Source: CAJQHT01 sp038123275
GTDB taxonomy: Bacteria; Pseudomonadota; Alphaproteobacteria; Rickettsiales; UBA1997
DNA: 64,000 bases
Assembly (NCBI GenBank): GCA_038123275.1
Contig: JAYORG010000005.1
Location: forward strand, 20,514-84,513
Direction of reading: 5' to 3'
Shown here: one piece after another, positions 35,109-44,554 of the stretch
How the letters are laid out: each line of letters opens with the position of its first letter
How positions within the stretch are numbered: the stretch's first letter is position 1
Position numbers and translations under genes: made by a program
Notes under the pieces: model-generated
Seen by the model: the letters and a program-made list of their open reading frames with translations, nothing else
The model's database searches: none
Told to the model about the DNA's origin: nothing

Positions 35109-36944
35109 ATGTGTGGAATTGTTGGCATTATTAGCAAAAATAACGTAGTTGAAAAAATTCTAGAAGGGCTAAAAAAGCTAGAATATCGTGGCTATGACTC
35201 GTCTGGAATATCTTTAATTCATGAAAATAAAATTAAAACCATAAAGAAAGAAGGTAAAATTGAAAATTTACAAAAAGCTATTAAGAAAAATAAAAACTTT
35301 AATTCTAATATTGCTATAGGACATACACGCTGGGCTACCCATGGCAAACCTAGTGAAGATAACTCTCATCCTCACTCTAGTCATAATATTTCTGTTGTTC
35401 ATAATGGAATAATTGAAAACCACCAAGACATTAAAGAAAAATTAATTAAAGCTGGTGTTAAATTTATTAGCCAAACTGACAGTGAAATTATTCCACATCT
35501 AATTTCCTTTTATTTAAAACAACATAGTGACATTAAAAAAGCAATATTCGCTGCTTTAAATGATATTGACGGTGCCTTTGCCCTTGGCATAACATTTAAA
35601 GACAATCCAGATCTACTAATTGGAGCCAAGAAAGGATCACCTTTAATTATTGGCTATAATAAAGATGAAAATTACATAGCATCTGATTATTTTGCTCTAA
35701 ATAGTTTTACCCATAATATTTCTTACTTACAGGATGGTGATGTAGCTTTTATAGCTAAAGATAAAGTTGACATTTTTGACTCAAAAGCAAAGTCCATTAC
35801 CAGAAAAATTCAAAAAATCGATAAACATCTAGAAACCACCTCTAAAGGAAAGTATGAACATTTCATGTTAAAAGAAATTTTTGAACAACCAAAAGTAGTT
35901 CAAGATAGCATAAATCAATATTTAGATGTTAAAAATAATCAAATAAATCTACCTAACTTTCCCTTCGACTTAAATAAGTTTAATAAAATTACTATAGTTG
36001 CCTGTGGAACTTCCTACTACGCTGCCATGTCAGCAAAATATTTAATTGAATCTTTAGTAAAAATCAATGTTGCCATTGAGATTGCTTCTGAATTTCGCTA
36101 TCGCGACATAGTATTCAATGAAGATAATCTTATGATATTTATCTCTCAATCTGGAGAAACTGCTGACACTATTGCTGCCTTAAAATTTGCCAAAGCAAAT
36201 AAGCAAAAAATTCTTTCCATTGTCAATGTTGATCAAAGCACCATGACACATTTAAGCGATGGCGTCATTAGAACTGTTGCTGGAGTTGAAATTGGAGTTG
36301 CTTCAACCAAAGCATTTACTGCTCAATTAATGGTGTTGATATTATTTGCCATCAAAATGGCTGAAATTAAAAATACTATTAACATAAAAAAGAAAAAAGA
36401 ATTAATTACTTCTATTAATAAAATTCCTAACTATTTAGATATTGCACTAAATAAAGAATCTCTAGACACTATAAAGCCAATTGCCAAATATCTAAGTAAA
36501 GCTAAAAATATTCTTTATATTGGCCGTGGAATATCTTATCCAATTGCCTTAGAAGGAGCTTTAAAGTTAAAAGAACTTACCTATATTCCAACACAAGGAA
36601 TAGCTTCTGGAGAGTTAAAACATGGTACAATAGCACTTGTTGACAAAAACTTACCAACTATTGTTATTGCTCCAAATAATAAATTATTTGAAAAATCAGC
36701 ATCAAATATACAAGAAATTTCTGCCAGAGAAGGTAAAATAATTTTAATAAGTGATAATGAAGGCATAAATAAATTAAAAAATTTAGCCTTTAAATCAATT
36801 GCATTGCCAAAAAGTGATGATATTATTTCTGAATTACTACTTAGTGCAATTCCAACACAATTAATTGCTTATTACACTGCACTTTTTAAAGGTAATGATG
36901 TTGATCAACCAAGGAATTTAGCTAAGTCAGTAACTGTTGAATAA
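35109..36944 (+). CDS. glmS: Glutamine--fructose-6-phosphate aminotransferase
   Basis: GlmS makes glucosamine-6-phosphate, the entry to peptidoglycan and lipid A. The 611-residue protein begins MCGIVGIISKN, so Cys2 is the glutaminase nucleophile. It has LEYRGYDSSGI near residue 23 and GHTRWATHGKPS near residue 72. Two SIS isomerase domains follow (VACGTSYYAAMSAKYL near residue 300, ISQSGETADTIAAL near residue 345), and the ending is DVDQPRNLAKSVTVE. I saw no glmS ribozyme upstream. The 94-bp divergent gap shows only AT-rich sequence with a repeated TTTTATCATTA. Confidence 0.97.
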   Translation: MCGIVGIISKNNVVEKILEGLKKLEYRGYDSSGISLIHENKIKTIKKEGKIENLQKAIKKNKNFNSNIAIGHTRWATHGKPSEDNSHPHSSHNISVVHNGIIENHQDIKEKLIKAGVKFISQTDSEIIPHLISFYLKQHSDIKKAIFAALNDIDGAFALGITFKDNPDLLIGAKKGSPLIIGYNKDENYIASDYFALNSFTHNISYLQDGDVAFIAKDKVDIFDSKAKSITRKIQKIDKHLETTSKGKYEHFMLKEIFEQPKVVQDSINQYLDVKNNQINLPNFPFDLNKFNKITIVACGTSYYAAMSAKYLIESLVKINVAIEIASEFRYRDIVFNEDNLMIFISQSGETADTIAALKFAKANKQKILSIVNVDQSTMTHLSDGVIRTVAGVEIGVASTKAFTAQLMVLILFAIKMAEIKNTINIKKKKELITSINKIPNYLDIALNKESLDTIKPIAKYLSKAKNILYIGRGISYPIALEGALKLKELTYIPTQGIASGELKHGTIALVDKNLPTIVIAPNNKLFEKSASNIQEISAREGKIILISDNEGINKLKNLAFKSIALPKSDDIISELLLSAIPTQLIAYYTALFKGNDVDQPRNLAKSVTVE

Positions 36945-36958
36945 GCTAAACTTTAATA

Positions 36959-37888
36959 ATGATTAGACTTTTTACTACCACTATAATAGTTTTTATTATT
37001 CTTGCTCAAACCTCTTTTGCTTTAACTAAAAAAGAAATGATATCACAATATCCAAAACTAGCTGCAACCCAAAGCTACTATACACTGCCAAAATTAAATA
37101 AAGGATTAAATAATACACAAAATTCCTTGGATGGCTACTATAATAATCAATATCGTGGTCCAAGAAAAATTAAACATAATGAAAATAGTTATTCAAATAT
37201 CAGAACCTATCTTGAGCTTGGCATTAGAGGAGCATTTGTTAATGACACCAAAATAAAACAATCTCAAGAAAGAGAAGGAGAAATTTTAACAATTCCATAC
37301 ACTATTGAGGCTATGGAATCAAACACCATAAAGTTTGATCCTGGATATGGGGGATCATTAAAAATGGGATTTGATGGAAATAAAAATAGATATGAGCTTG
37401 AATTTTCTTATGAAAAAAGCTCTATGAAAAAATGGCATTTCCAAGATAAAAATATAATAATTGCAGATGTTCCTACTAATTTACCATATTCCGAAGGAAA
37501 ATATAAAGAATCAACATTATCTGTTTTTAGCTTTTATTTAAATTATTATCGTGACTTTTTTGAATATAGTTTAATATCACCCTATATAGGAGCTGGAATA
37601 GGAACTTCTAATGTTAAATTTAGATCTGGATCAGTATCTTGGGGAGATGAAGAAGAAAATATTGATGGTATAGTAAATTCATTTGACACAGCCGGAAGTT
37701 ATCAGATAATTTTAGGTACTAGAATTAAAATAAATAACGATCGTAAAATTAATATAAATTATCGCTATCGTGGACTAATTAATGATATAACCATGGAAAC
37801 TGTTGGCTCAGTTGATGAAGATGGAAATGAAATAGCGGCTAACAACCCTTATAACTTTAGTTACTCTGCTCATATAGCTGAAATATAA
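36959..37888 (+). CDS. Outer-membrane beta-barrel-like surface protein
   Basis: The 309-residue protein has a signal peptide (MIRLFTTTIIVFIILAQTSFA). After about residue 75, alternating hydrophobic strands are typical of small Rickettsiales/Anaplasma-type surface barrels: YLELGIRGAFVN, YGGSLKMGFDG, NRYELEFSYEKSS, LISPYIGAGIGTSNVKF, and SYQIILGTRIKINN, then INYRYRGLIND. The final strand ends in ISoleucine (SYSAHIAEI) rather than the usual aromatic residue. It lies 15 bp after glmS and 31 bp before dnaB, all on the plus strand. The function is unknown: a porin- or adhesin-like role is inference. Confidence 0.75.
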   Translation: MIRLFTTTIIVFIILAQTSFALTKKEMISQYPKLAATQSYYTLPKLNKGLNNTQNSLDGYYNNQYRGPRKIKHNENSYSNIRTYLELGIRGAFVNDTKIKQSQEREGEILTIPYTIEAMESNTIKFDPGYGGSLKMGFDGNKNRYELEFSYEKSSMKKWHFQDKNIIIADVPTNLPYSEGKYKESTLSVFSFYLNYYRDFFEYSLISPYIGAGIGTSNVKFRSGSVSWGDEEENIDGIVNSFDTAGSYQIILGTRIKINNDRKININYRYRGLINDITMETVGSVDEDGNEIAANNPYNFSYSAHIAEI

Positions 37889-37918
37889 TACCAATTTTTA
37901 TTTTAAAATATTTAAAAA

Positions 37919-39388
37919 GTGAGAGCACAAATAAAAGATAACAATATTGAATCAAATGAATCACAAGCGATAAAAAGAGCTGATTTATTTAATCTTGAGG
38001 CTGAGCAAGTGATACTTGGCAGTATCATAATTAATAATGAATATATTCATAGAATTTCTGAATTTCTAGCGCCAGAATATTTTTATGAACCAGCTCATCA
38101 AAAAATTTATACTCAAATTCTACATAATATTAATAAAGTTAATATTATCGCCAATGAGGTAACTTTAAAGCAATTCTTTGAAAATAACGAAACTATATCA
38201 TCCCTAGGAGGTGCTCTTTACCTTTCAACCTTACTTACAAAAGCAACAGGCATTATCGACATATCTGATTACGCTCACCTAATTTATGACTTAGCTTTAA
38301 AACGCGAATTAGTAATTATTGGTGAAGATATTGTAAATAATACCTACAAAGCCGATGACCAAACAAGCGCTGAAGAACAAATTGAATTAGCTGAAGGTAA
38401 CTTATTCAACCTAGTACATCAAGGATCCGCTAGCAGTGATTTTAGAAATATATCACATTCTTTAAATGAAACCTTAGAAAAAACCCTAATTGCCAAACAA
38501 AGAGACGGTCATATTAGTGGCATTTCTACTGGACTATCTGAATTAGATACAATGCTAAGTGGTATGCAAGATTCTGATCTTATTATTTTAGCTGGAAGGC
38601 CAAGTATGGGAAAAACTGCTTTAGCAATTAATATTGCCGTTAATGCCTGTAAAGCTTTAAATCCAGATGGGGTAGAAAAATCAGATAAAAAAGCAGTCGG
38701 ATTTTTCTCTTTAGAAATGTCATCAGATCAACTATCATCTAGAATTTTATCTATGGAAACCAGCATTAATGCTACAAAATTTAGAACTGGAGATATTAAT
38801 GAAGAAGAATGGCAAGCAGTTACACAAAGAAGTTCTGAAATTGCCCAAATGCCATTTTTTATTGATGATACTCCAGCTCTGTCAATTGCGGCTATTAGAA
38901 CCAGAACCAGAAGATTAGTTAGAAAACATAATTTAGGCTTTTTACTAATTGATTACTTACAACTAATTCGCGGATCCTCTAAGAGATCGGAACAAAATAG
39001 AGTTCAAGAAATATCTGAAATTACCCAAGGGTTAAAGGCAATTGCAAAAGAATTTAATATTCCTGTAATTGCCTTATCACAACTTTCTCGTGCCGTTGAA
39101 CAAAGAGAAGATAAAAGACCACAACTTTCTGATTTAAGAGAATCTGGATCAATTGAGCAAGATGCTGATGTAGTAGCCTTTATTTATCGTGAAAGCTATT
39201 ACTTCGAGCGAAAAAGACCAGATGAAGAAGATAGCGATAAATTTACTCTTTGGAAAGATACAATGAATAAAATTCGTAATATCTCAGAGGTAATTATTGC
39301 CAAACAAAGAAATGGCCCTATTGGCAATGTTAGGCTTTATTTTGACCCTGAATTCACCAGGTTTAACAATTTAGATCTGAACCATTAA
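37919..39388 (+). CDS. dnaB: Replicative DNA helicase DnaB
   Basis: DnaB unwinds DNA ahead of the replisome. The 489-residue protein has the N-terminal domain (NLEAEQVILGSIIINNEYI) and the RecA-like motor: Walker A GRPSMGKTALAINIA near residue 225, GFFSLEMSSDQLSSR near residue 260, LIDYLQLIRG near residue 345, and SQLSRAVEQREDKRPQLSDLRESGSIEQDADVV near residue 385. No intein is present. The start is a GTG at 37919, because no ATG lies before the conserved domain. Its stop lies 10 bp from the convergent 1126-residue gene. Confidence 0.96.
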   Translation: MRAQIKDNNIESNESQAIKRADLFNLEAEQVILGSIIINNEYIHRISEFLAPEYFYEPAHQKIYTQILHNINKVNIIANEVTLKQFFENNETISSLGGALYLSTLLTKATGIIDISDYAHLIYDLALKRELVIIGEDIVNNTYKADDQTSAEEQIELAEGNLFNLVHQGSASSDFRNISHSLNETLEKTLIAKQRDGHISGISTGLSELDTMLSGMQDSDLIILAGRPSMGKTALAINIAVNACKALNPDGVEKSDKKAVGFFSLEMSSDQLSSRILSMETSINATKFRTGDINEEEWQAVTQRSSEIAQMPFFIDDTPALSIAAIRTRTRRLVRKHNLGFLLIDYLQLIRGSSKRSEQNRVQEISEITQGLKAIAKEFNIPVIALSQLSRAVEQREDKRPQLSDLRESGSIEQDADVVAFIYRESYYFERKRPDEEDSDKFTLWKDTMNKIRNISEVIIAKQRNGPIGNVRLYFDPEFTRFNNLDLNH

Positions 39389-39398
39389 ACATCAATAT

Positions 39399-42300
39399 CT
39401 AGGCAGCACGTGCCGTTAGGCCAACTCTTGAACTAACAAAACTTTTACTTGGAAAAGCAGATGGACTCAATATATCGTCTTGCATGGTAGTTCTTTGAAT
39501 AGACTTTTGAGCATCATTAGCATTAGTTTTTAACATTTCACTAAGCGATAACCATTGCAAATCTTCACTAGAATAACTTGTTGATTTTGGCGCCCAAATT
39601 GCTGATTTATTTTTTGTATTATCATGACCATATATTGCTCCATCAGATGCTCTAAATCTAACAAAACCTTTCTGATGAAAATATTTAGCTATTTCTTGTT
39701 TTGCTAATTTCATACCTTTTTCTTTAATTAAATTATCTATGTTAACAAAATTATCCTTTGGTCCAAATCCAGTAATAGTTTCATGCACCGGGAAGCTACT
39801 TGAAACCCAACCTTTAGTAGCTCTATCATACCTTAAAAACCTATTATTGGGAGGAAAAACTTCACTAACATTTAGCCCTCTTTTTTTGACCATAGACGAC
39901 CCTCTAAAAATGCTTGAAGACCTGTACTTATCAACTATATTAACCCTTAATCCTAAGCCACGATAAGATGTATTAGGATTAAAATCATCACTTTTACTAT
40001 CAATTCCTCTATTAAAACTCTGCAACCTTGTATCATGTTTTGAACCTAATTTTTCATCATAAACATGGTCAATTATAGCTTCATATTTTCTCTTATTATT
40101 TTTCATCATATTAAGATGCATTGCCATATAATCCAAACAATTTTGTGAAACCTCATCTTCTTTATCCTTGTCAAGAGCATGACCATCAAATACAAAACCT
40201 AAAACTCCTTTTGCGCTACTAGATAATGTTGCTCCACTAAAAGAACAAGTGCTTACAGAAATATTATCCGTAGAACCACTATTATTAGCATCATCAACTA
40301 AATATTTTGCCAACTCTTGATTACCACTTTTCATTCTTATTTTTTTAGATAAAATATTAGAGTTTTTCCCAACAACCTCATGATTTACCGATGCATCTTT
40401 TAATCTTTGTGTATTATTGCTTTTAAAATTAGTAACAAACTCACAATTATCACTCTTCATGTGATCGGTAAGACCATCACAAGCATTAACTATAGTAAAT
40501 TCACAATCATTTATATATTCTGCATCTATAGAATCTTCAATATTAAATACTGTAATATCTGGACTTCTAAGCAAAAGATCTTTGCCTTTCACCTTACAAT
40601 ATCCATCTCCAATAGAGGCTCCCATACCTAGACCCAATACACGATTACCAACTATCTCTCCGCCTTGTGATTGAATATGTTTTTGAATTCTATCCAAACT
40701 AAGATCATGATCTTGTGTAAGTAAAAAAACAAAAGGCTTTTTCTCCTTCTTATTCTTTACAACCAAATAGACTCTAGAATCTCCAAGATTAGCTATTGTA
40801 ATTTCCTTCTTTTTAGGATCAAAATAATACATAGCAGCAGTAGTACCTGAATCCTGATTTTTATTATGCTCAACCATTGCAAAAAATCTCTTTCTTAGAT
40901 ACTCTTCAGGGTTATCAATGTCAACTTGAGCTAGTCCCATCTCATCCCCCTGACCATCTCTATCTCCCATTATCTCGGCTGCAGAAAATTTATAGTTATC
41001 ATCATCCTTAACTGCAAAATATCCCCTACTTCTAGCCAAACGTATTGAATCATAGTCATGATTGCGATCTTTTGCTATTTTTATATTACGATCTCTTATT
41101 AACCCAACGTCATTATCTGTTAATACTATTGCATATTCTTTTATTTTATCAGAATCATAATCATACCCGCTTCTACTACCAATTCCAAGGCGCAAAATAT
41201 TTCCATTTTCATCCAGCGGAATATGTTTCTTTCTAACTTCCTCTCCCTCTCTTTTTGTAACTACTCCATAATTAACCTTATAGAAATTAGCCGCCTCTAT
41301 AGCCGACTCCAAACTATAAAACCTCATATAATAATAATTATGCCCTTTATGTCTTAGATAACTAACTCTTGGCACCCTATTTCTTAAATACCTAAAATTT
41401 CGATCTGCTAAACTGGATTTTCTAGGATCCTTAAAAATTGATCCAGATAGAATCTTGCCCTTATTATCCTTTTCATCTAAATAAGTCTCATTAACCAAAT
41501 TACTATCTGATAACTTCTTTACTACACCTTTATTATTAACCATTACAATTTTATCCTTTACGGGTAATTGTATTTTATAAAGTCTTACTATATCCAACCA
41601 AGAACCATCTTCACTTGGATTAAACCTTCCTATCGAATTAGTAACTCTTCTATTTCCTTTGTTGTAATAATCATAATAACCAAGAAATCCAGTTATCGTC
41701 TCCATAGAGCTAGTTGCTCTTGCTTTATTACCATCATCTGCTTTTTCTGATTTCATATAAGCATTCCCTCCTGGCCATGAATCACGACTGCAATCTACAA
41801 CACTATATAATTCACAATTATCATATTTTTGTCCATATGAGGATGGGTGGCATAGCTGAGTTCTACCTCCATCATTTAATGAAGATTTTGTTATAAGATC
41901 CACATGACCAAATCTTTGTTTATTATCAATGTCTCTATTTTGATATGGATCATAATAAATGGCTGCAATATTTTTTAACTTATTAGAATATTTTTTAAGC
42001 AAAGCCTCTAATGCTATTTTTAAATGAACCTCTAAATCCTCTTCAAACTTTCCTGAAAATATTCCATATCCAATATTAGGTAGAGTTATAAAAGCCTTCT
42101 TACCTTTTCTTTTAGCACCGTTATTAGCATAAATTAATGTTGGTAATAATCTCCTCTCATAAAGCTTATTAAACGCTTTTTGATCTATTTTTTGCCCCTT
42201 TCCACCCTTCGTAACTTCAGCTAAATCAGATCCAGCACCACTGCTTTGAAGTAAAGCTCCTGGAGTATAAAGCAAAGTTCCCAAGAACGGCTTATCATGA

Positions 42301-42779
42301 ATATCTCTTGCACCCAATGCTCCATATTTACCATTATCATAAAACGTAGCTGGAACAACAAAACTAATATCTCCAATTATAGATAACTCATGCTGATTCC
42401 AATCAATAGCAGGATCAGAAGCTACCATGAACTTAGTAAAATATTTTGGCTTTTTAGTTTGAATTAATAATTCTAGGAATTGTTCATCTGTTAATTCACA
42501 AGCCAATTCAGCAGCATCTTGTCTCATCTTAGAGGTCATTGATGCCGATCCAGCATCTGAAGATTGCACTGTATATTCAAAATAATCACTATGATGTGAT
42601 AAAATGTCATCAAAATGCTGATGCCTAGCATATCTTAGAATATTGTAAGCAAAAAAAGCTCCCATTAACTCTAAATTAGACATAAGAAGCTTTTTATATG
42701 CCTTAATTTTTTCTAAAACACGATCACTTGCAACTATTCGATAATTTCTTCTATTATGGTTAAATGAAGACTTAGACAT
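39399..42779 (-). CDS. Modular protein: macrodomain-like region, rearranged PP2C phosphatase, shared C-terminal module
   Basis: This 1126-residue protein has no signal peptide. Residues about 130-360 resemble macro-like domains (VVPATFYDNGKYGALGA, TLPNIGYGIFSGKF, then DDGNKARATSSMETITGF). About 595-845 carries PP2C motifs: DSGTTAAMYYF, NLGDSRVYLV, NACDGLTDHM, and GSTDNISVSTCS. The DGH metal motif (LGFVFDGHALDKD, near residue 865), which in PP2C enzymes comes first, here follows the last motif. Residues about 470-570 and 940-1100 match modules in the neighbouring 485-residue protein. A serine/threonine phosphatase acting on host or own proteins is likely but unproven. It is co-oriented with that neighbour, 102 bp downstream of it, and converges on dnaB. 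Confidence 0.72.
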   Translation of the reverse strand: MSKSSFNHNRRNYRIVASDRVLEKIKAYKKLLMSNLELMGAFFAYNILRYARHQHFDDILSHHSDYFEYTVQSSDAGSASMTSKMRQDAAELACELTDEQFLELLIQTKKPKYFTKFMVASDPAIDWNQHELSIIGDISFVVPATFYDNGKYGALGARDIHDKPFLGTLLYTPGALLQSSGAGSDLAEVTKGGKGQKIDQKAFNKLYERRLLPTLIYANNGAKRKGKKAFITLPNIGYGIFSGKFEEDLEVHLKIALEALLKKYSNKLKNIAAIYYDPYQNRDIDNKQRFGHVDLITKSSLNDGGRTQLCHPSSYGQKYDNCELYSVVDCSRDSWPGGNAYMKSEKADDGNKARATSSMETITGFLGYYDYYNKGNRRVTNSIGRFNPSEDGSWLDIVRLYKIQLPVKDKIVMVNNKGVVKKLSDSNLVNETYLDEKDNKGKILSGSIFKDPRKSSLADRNFRYLRNRVPRVSYLRHKGHNYYYMRFYSLESAIEAANFYKVNYGVVTKREGEEVRKKHIPLDENGNILRLGIGSRSGYDYDSDKIKEYAIVLTDNDVGLIRDRNIKIAKDRNHDYDSIRLARSRGYFAVKDDDNYKFSAAEIMGDRDGQGDEMGLAQVDIDNPEEYLRKRFFAMVEHNKNQDSGTTAAMYYFDPKKKEITIANLGDSRVYLVVKNKKEKKPFVFLLTQDHDLSLDRIQKHIQSQGGEIVGNRVLGLGMGASIGDGYCKVKGKDLLLRSPDITVFNIEDSIDAEYINDCEFTIVNACDGLTDHMKSDNCEFVTNFKSNNTQRLKDASVNHEVVGKNSNILSKKIRMKSGNQELAKYLVDDANNSGSTDNISVSTCSFSGATLSSSAKGVLGFVFDGHALDKDKEDEVSQNCLDYMAMHLNMMKNNKRKYEAIIDHVYDEKLGSKHDTRLQSFNRGIDSKSDDFNPNTSYRGLGLRVNIVDKYRSSSIFRGSSMVKKRGLNVSEVFPPNNRFLRYDRATKGWVSSSFPVHETITGFGPKDNFVNIDNLIKEKGMKLAKQEIAKYFHQKGFVRFRASDGAIYGHDNTKNKSAIWAPKSTSYSSEDLQWLSLSEMLKTNANDAQKSIQRTTMQDDILSPSAFPSKSFVSSRVGLTARAA

Positions 42780-42832
42780 AAATATTTATTAAAACTAGAA
42801 CTTGCGCAAAACAGTTTCCAAAAAAGTCTGAT

Positions 42833-42853
42833 AAATTAATAATAAAGACTCTT
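42833..42853 (-). promoter_or_regulatory. Upstream element shared by the two modular genes (copy 1)
   Basis: On the minus strand it reads AAGAGTCTTTATTATTAATT, about 55-75 bases before the start of the 1126-residue gene. The 485-residue gene has AGAGTCTTTAGTAGTAATTT at a similar place. It may be a promoter element, an operator, or a trace of duplication. Confidence 0.45.
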
Positions 42854-42881
42854 CCCTAGGTACTGTTAATTTTAAGTAACT

Positions 42882-44339
42882 TCAATGATTTGATAATTTA
42901 GATAATTTAGACTTTACCACCGCTTCTTTTATTGCCTTTTTTGCATTCACCTTCTTGTCACTAATACACAACCACTCACCATCACTATTTGTCTTAGGTA
43001 AAAAAATTGCTAAATTATCATCATCATTTGCACATTTATACTGGGCACCATCGGAAGTTTCAAAATAAACATTTTTATCTTGATGAAAATATGAAGCAAT
43101 TTCATGCATTGCATCTTCTTCAAAATCATTATTATTATAAATATCATCCACCGTAACCCATTCCTCATCTATTAATATAGCAATTATAATTTTCCCTTTG
43201 GTAAGGTTCTCATACTTTTTAAACTTCTTAGCATTCTTACCAAAACTCATAAATCTCTTAACTTCAGGAGAAAAAACCTTTATAATCTCCAATCCTTTTT
43301 CTGCAATATTAATGGACTCTTTGCCTTTTTTAACTACATAGCTATTTACGATAGACATTTTAACACCAATGCCACGATAAATATTATCTGGACAAATTTT
43401 ATCAGCTTGATCACTTACTATCCCTGAAAAATCTTCTTCATCTTGAACAACACAGCCATCCCATCCCATACCTTTATCAATTACATCAACTAGATTTAAA
43501 CCCTTAACAGTTTTAACTTGAGATTCTTCTACTTTTTTCTGCTCTTCAGAAGCATCATGTTTACTTTTAGAAAATTCTTTAGCTGACAAAAAAAGATCTT
43601 CCAAATACTTACTATATTCCTGAGATTCTTTTAAACATCTAGCATGATTATCAGCATCATTTTTGTTGCAATTCTCTTTTGAAATACCACTTACTAAAGT
43701 GCTGTTTTTTTGGTCGTTAGCAACTAACTTAGCATCAATCTGAACACCTGTTCCAAACTCTACACTGTTAAATCCATTGGTATTGCTATCTATACTGTCA
43801 ATAAAAGAATCTGTGCTATTATTATCAACAAAATTCTCTTCTCCTAACTCTATAGATTGATCATGACTCCTAATTAGGTCAATATCCAAATCTTCTAAAA
43901 TTAAAGCATAACTTCCAGTAATATTTTTAAATTGATCTAATAATACTAAGTTCTTAGTTATCTTATTATATTTTTTCAAAAATTTCTTGGCAGTTTGCTC
44001 ATTATCAAAAATAATGTAATAATTATTAGAGCCATTACTAACTAAATATTTAACACTTACTTCTGAAGAATTTTTTGTGCTTTGTAAATATTCTAGATTA
44101 TTTCTAGCACTACTAAATAGAGGGAACTGAAAAGATAACTGTTTTTCTGATTCTTTTTCCAAATTATCTATTATTTTTGCATCATGTTTTACTGACTTCT
44201 CTGGATTGTTATCTTGCAAAAAATCTTGATCTGATAAATAAGTATCACCCAAGGATGTTTGTGATATTAATTTTGAAGATGTTACAATTGCATTAGTAAC
44301 AGATGAATCCTTATTTTCTACAATTTTAACCTTAGACAT
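42882..44339 (-). CDS. Modular protein related to the 1126-residue protein, lacking its enzymatic core
   Basis: I do not recognise a named family. The 485-residue protein lacks a signal peptide and is rich in Ser, Asp, Lys, and Asn. About residues 105-175 (NNYYIIFDNEQTAKKFLKKY ... YALILEDLDIDLIRSHD) align with about 480-565 of the downstream protein (NYYYMRFYSLESAIEAANFY ... YAIVLTDNDVGLIRDRN). About 320-475 (IYRGIGVKMSIVNSY, EIASYFHQDKNVYFETSDGA) align with its C-terminus. The macro-like and PP2C parts are absent. It probably arose by duplication followed by loss or gain of the catalytic block. It ends 102 bp before the larger gene starts. Confidence 0.68.
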   Translation of the reverse strand: MSKVKIVENKDSSVTNAIVTSSKLISQTSLGDTYLSDQDFLQDNNPEKSVKHDAKIIDNLEKESEKQLSFQFPLFSSARNNLEYLQSTKNSSEVSVKYLVSNGSNNYYIIFDNEQTAKKFLKKYNKITKNLVLLDQFKNITGSYALILEDLDIDLIRSHDQSIELGEENFVDNNSTDSFIDSIDSNTNGFNSVEFGTGVQIDAKLVANDQKNSTLVSGISKENCNKNDADNHARCLKESQEYSKYLEDLFLSAKEFSKSKHDASEEQKKVEESQVKTVKGLNLVDVIDKGMGWDGCVVQDEEDFSGIVSDQADKICPDNIYRGIGVKMSIVNSYVVKKGKESINIAEKGLEIIKVFSPEVKRFMSFGKNAKKFKKYENLTKGKIIIAILIDEEWVTVDDIYNNNDFEEDAMHEIASYFHQDKNVYFETSDGAQYKCANDDDNLAIFLPKTNSDGEWLCISDKKVNAKKAIKEAVVKSKLSKLSNH

Positions 44340-44374
44340 AAATTTTCATTTATAGAGTTTATAAATAGCAAACA

Positions 44375-44396
44375 AGAAATTTTACACCAAATTTCT
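44375..44396. promoter_or_regulatory. Operator-like inverted repeat upstream of the 485-residue gene
   Basis: AGAAATTT and AAATTTCT are perfect 8-bp arms separated by 6 bases (44375-44382 and 44389-44396). A candidate minus-strand promoter (TTGCTA, 16 bases, TAAAAT) overlaps it, so a dimeric regulator could bind here. Confidence 0.4.
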
Positions 44397-44407
44397 ATAA
44401 TAGCAAT

Positions 44408-44428
44408 AAAATTACTACTAAAGACTCT
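44408..44428 (-). promoter_or_regulatory. Upstream element shared by the two modular genes (copy 2)
   Basis: On the minus strand it reads AGAGTCTTTAGTAGTAATTT, about 70-90 bases before the start of the 485-residue gene. It is nearly the same as the element upstream of the 1126-residue gene. Confidence 0.45.
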
Positions 44429-44469
44429 ATTTGATCTTTTAAATTTATACTCTGAGTAATAATTTTACT

Positions 44470-44513
44470 AACGTTCCTTGGAATGAGATACTTCACATAA
44501 GAACAACTAACAC
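44470..44513. repeat. Fragment of the palindromic repeat
   Basis: AACGTTCCTTGGAATGAGATAC followed by TTCACATAAGAAC is the middle of the full unit without its termini. It lies between addB and the 485-residue gene. Confidence 0.6.
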
Positions 44514-44554
44514 CAAATCCCATCTTTAATGGCACATTAGATAATGGGCAAACA

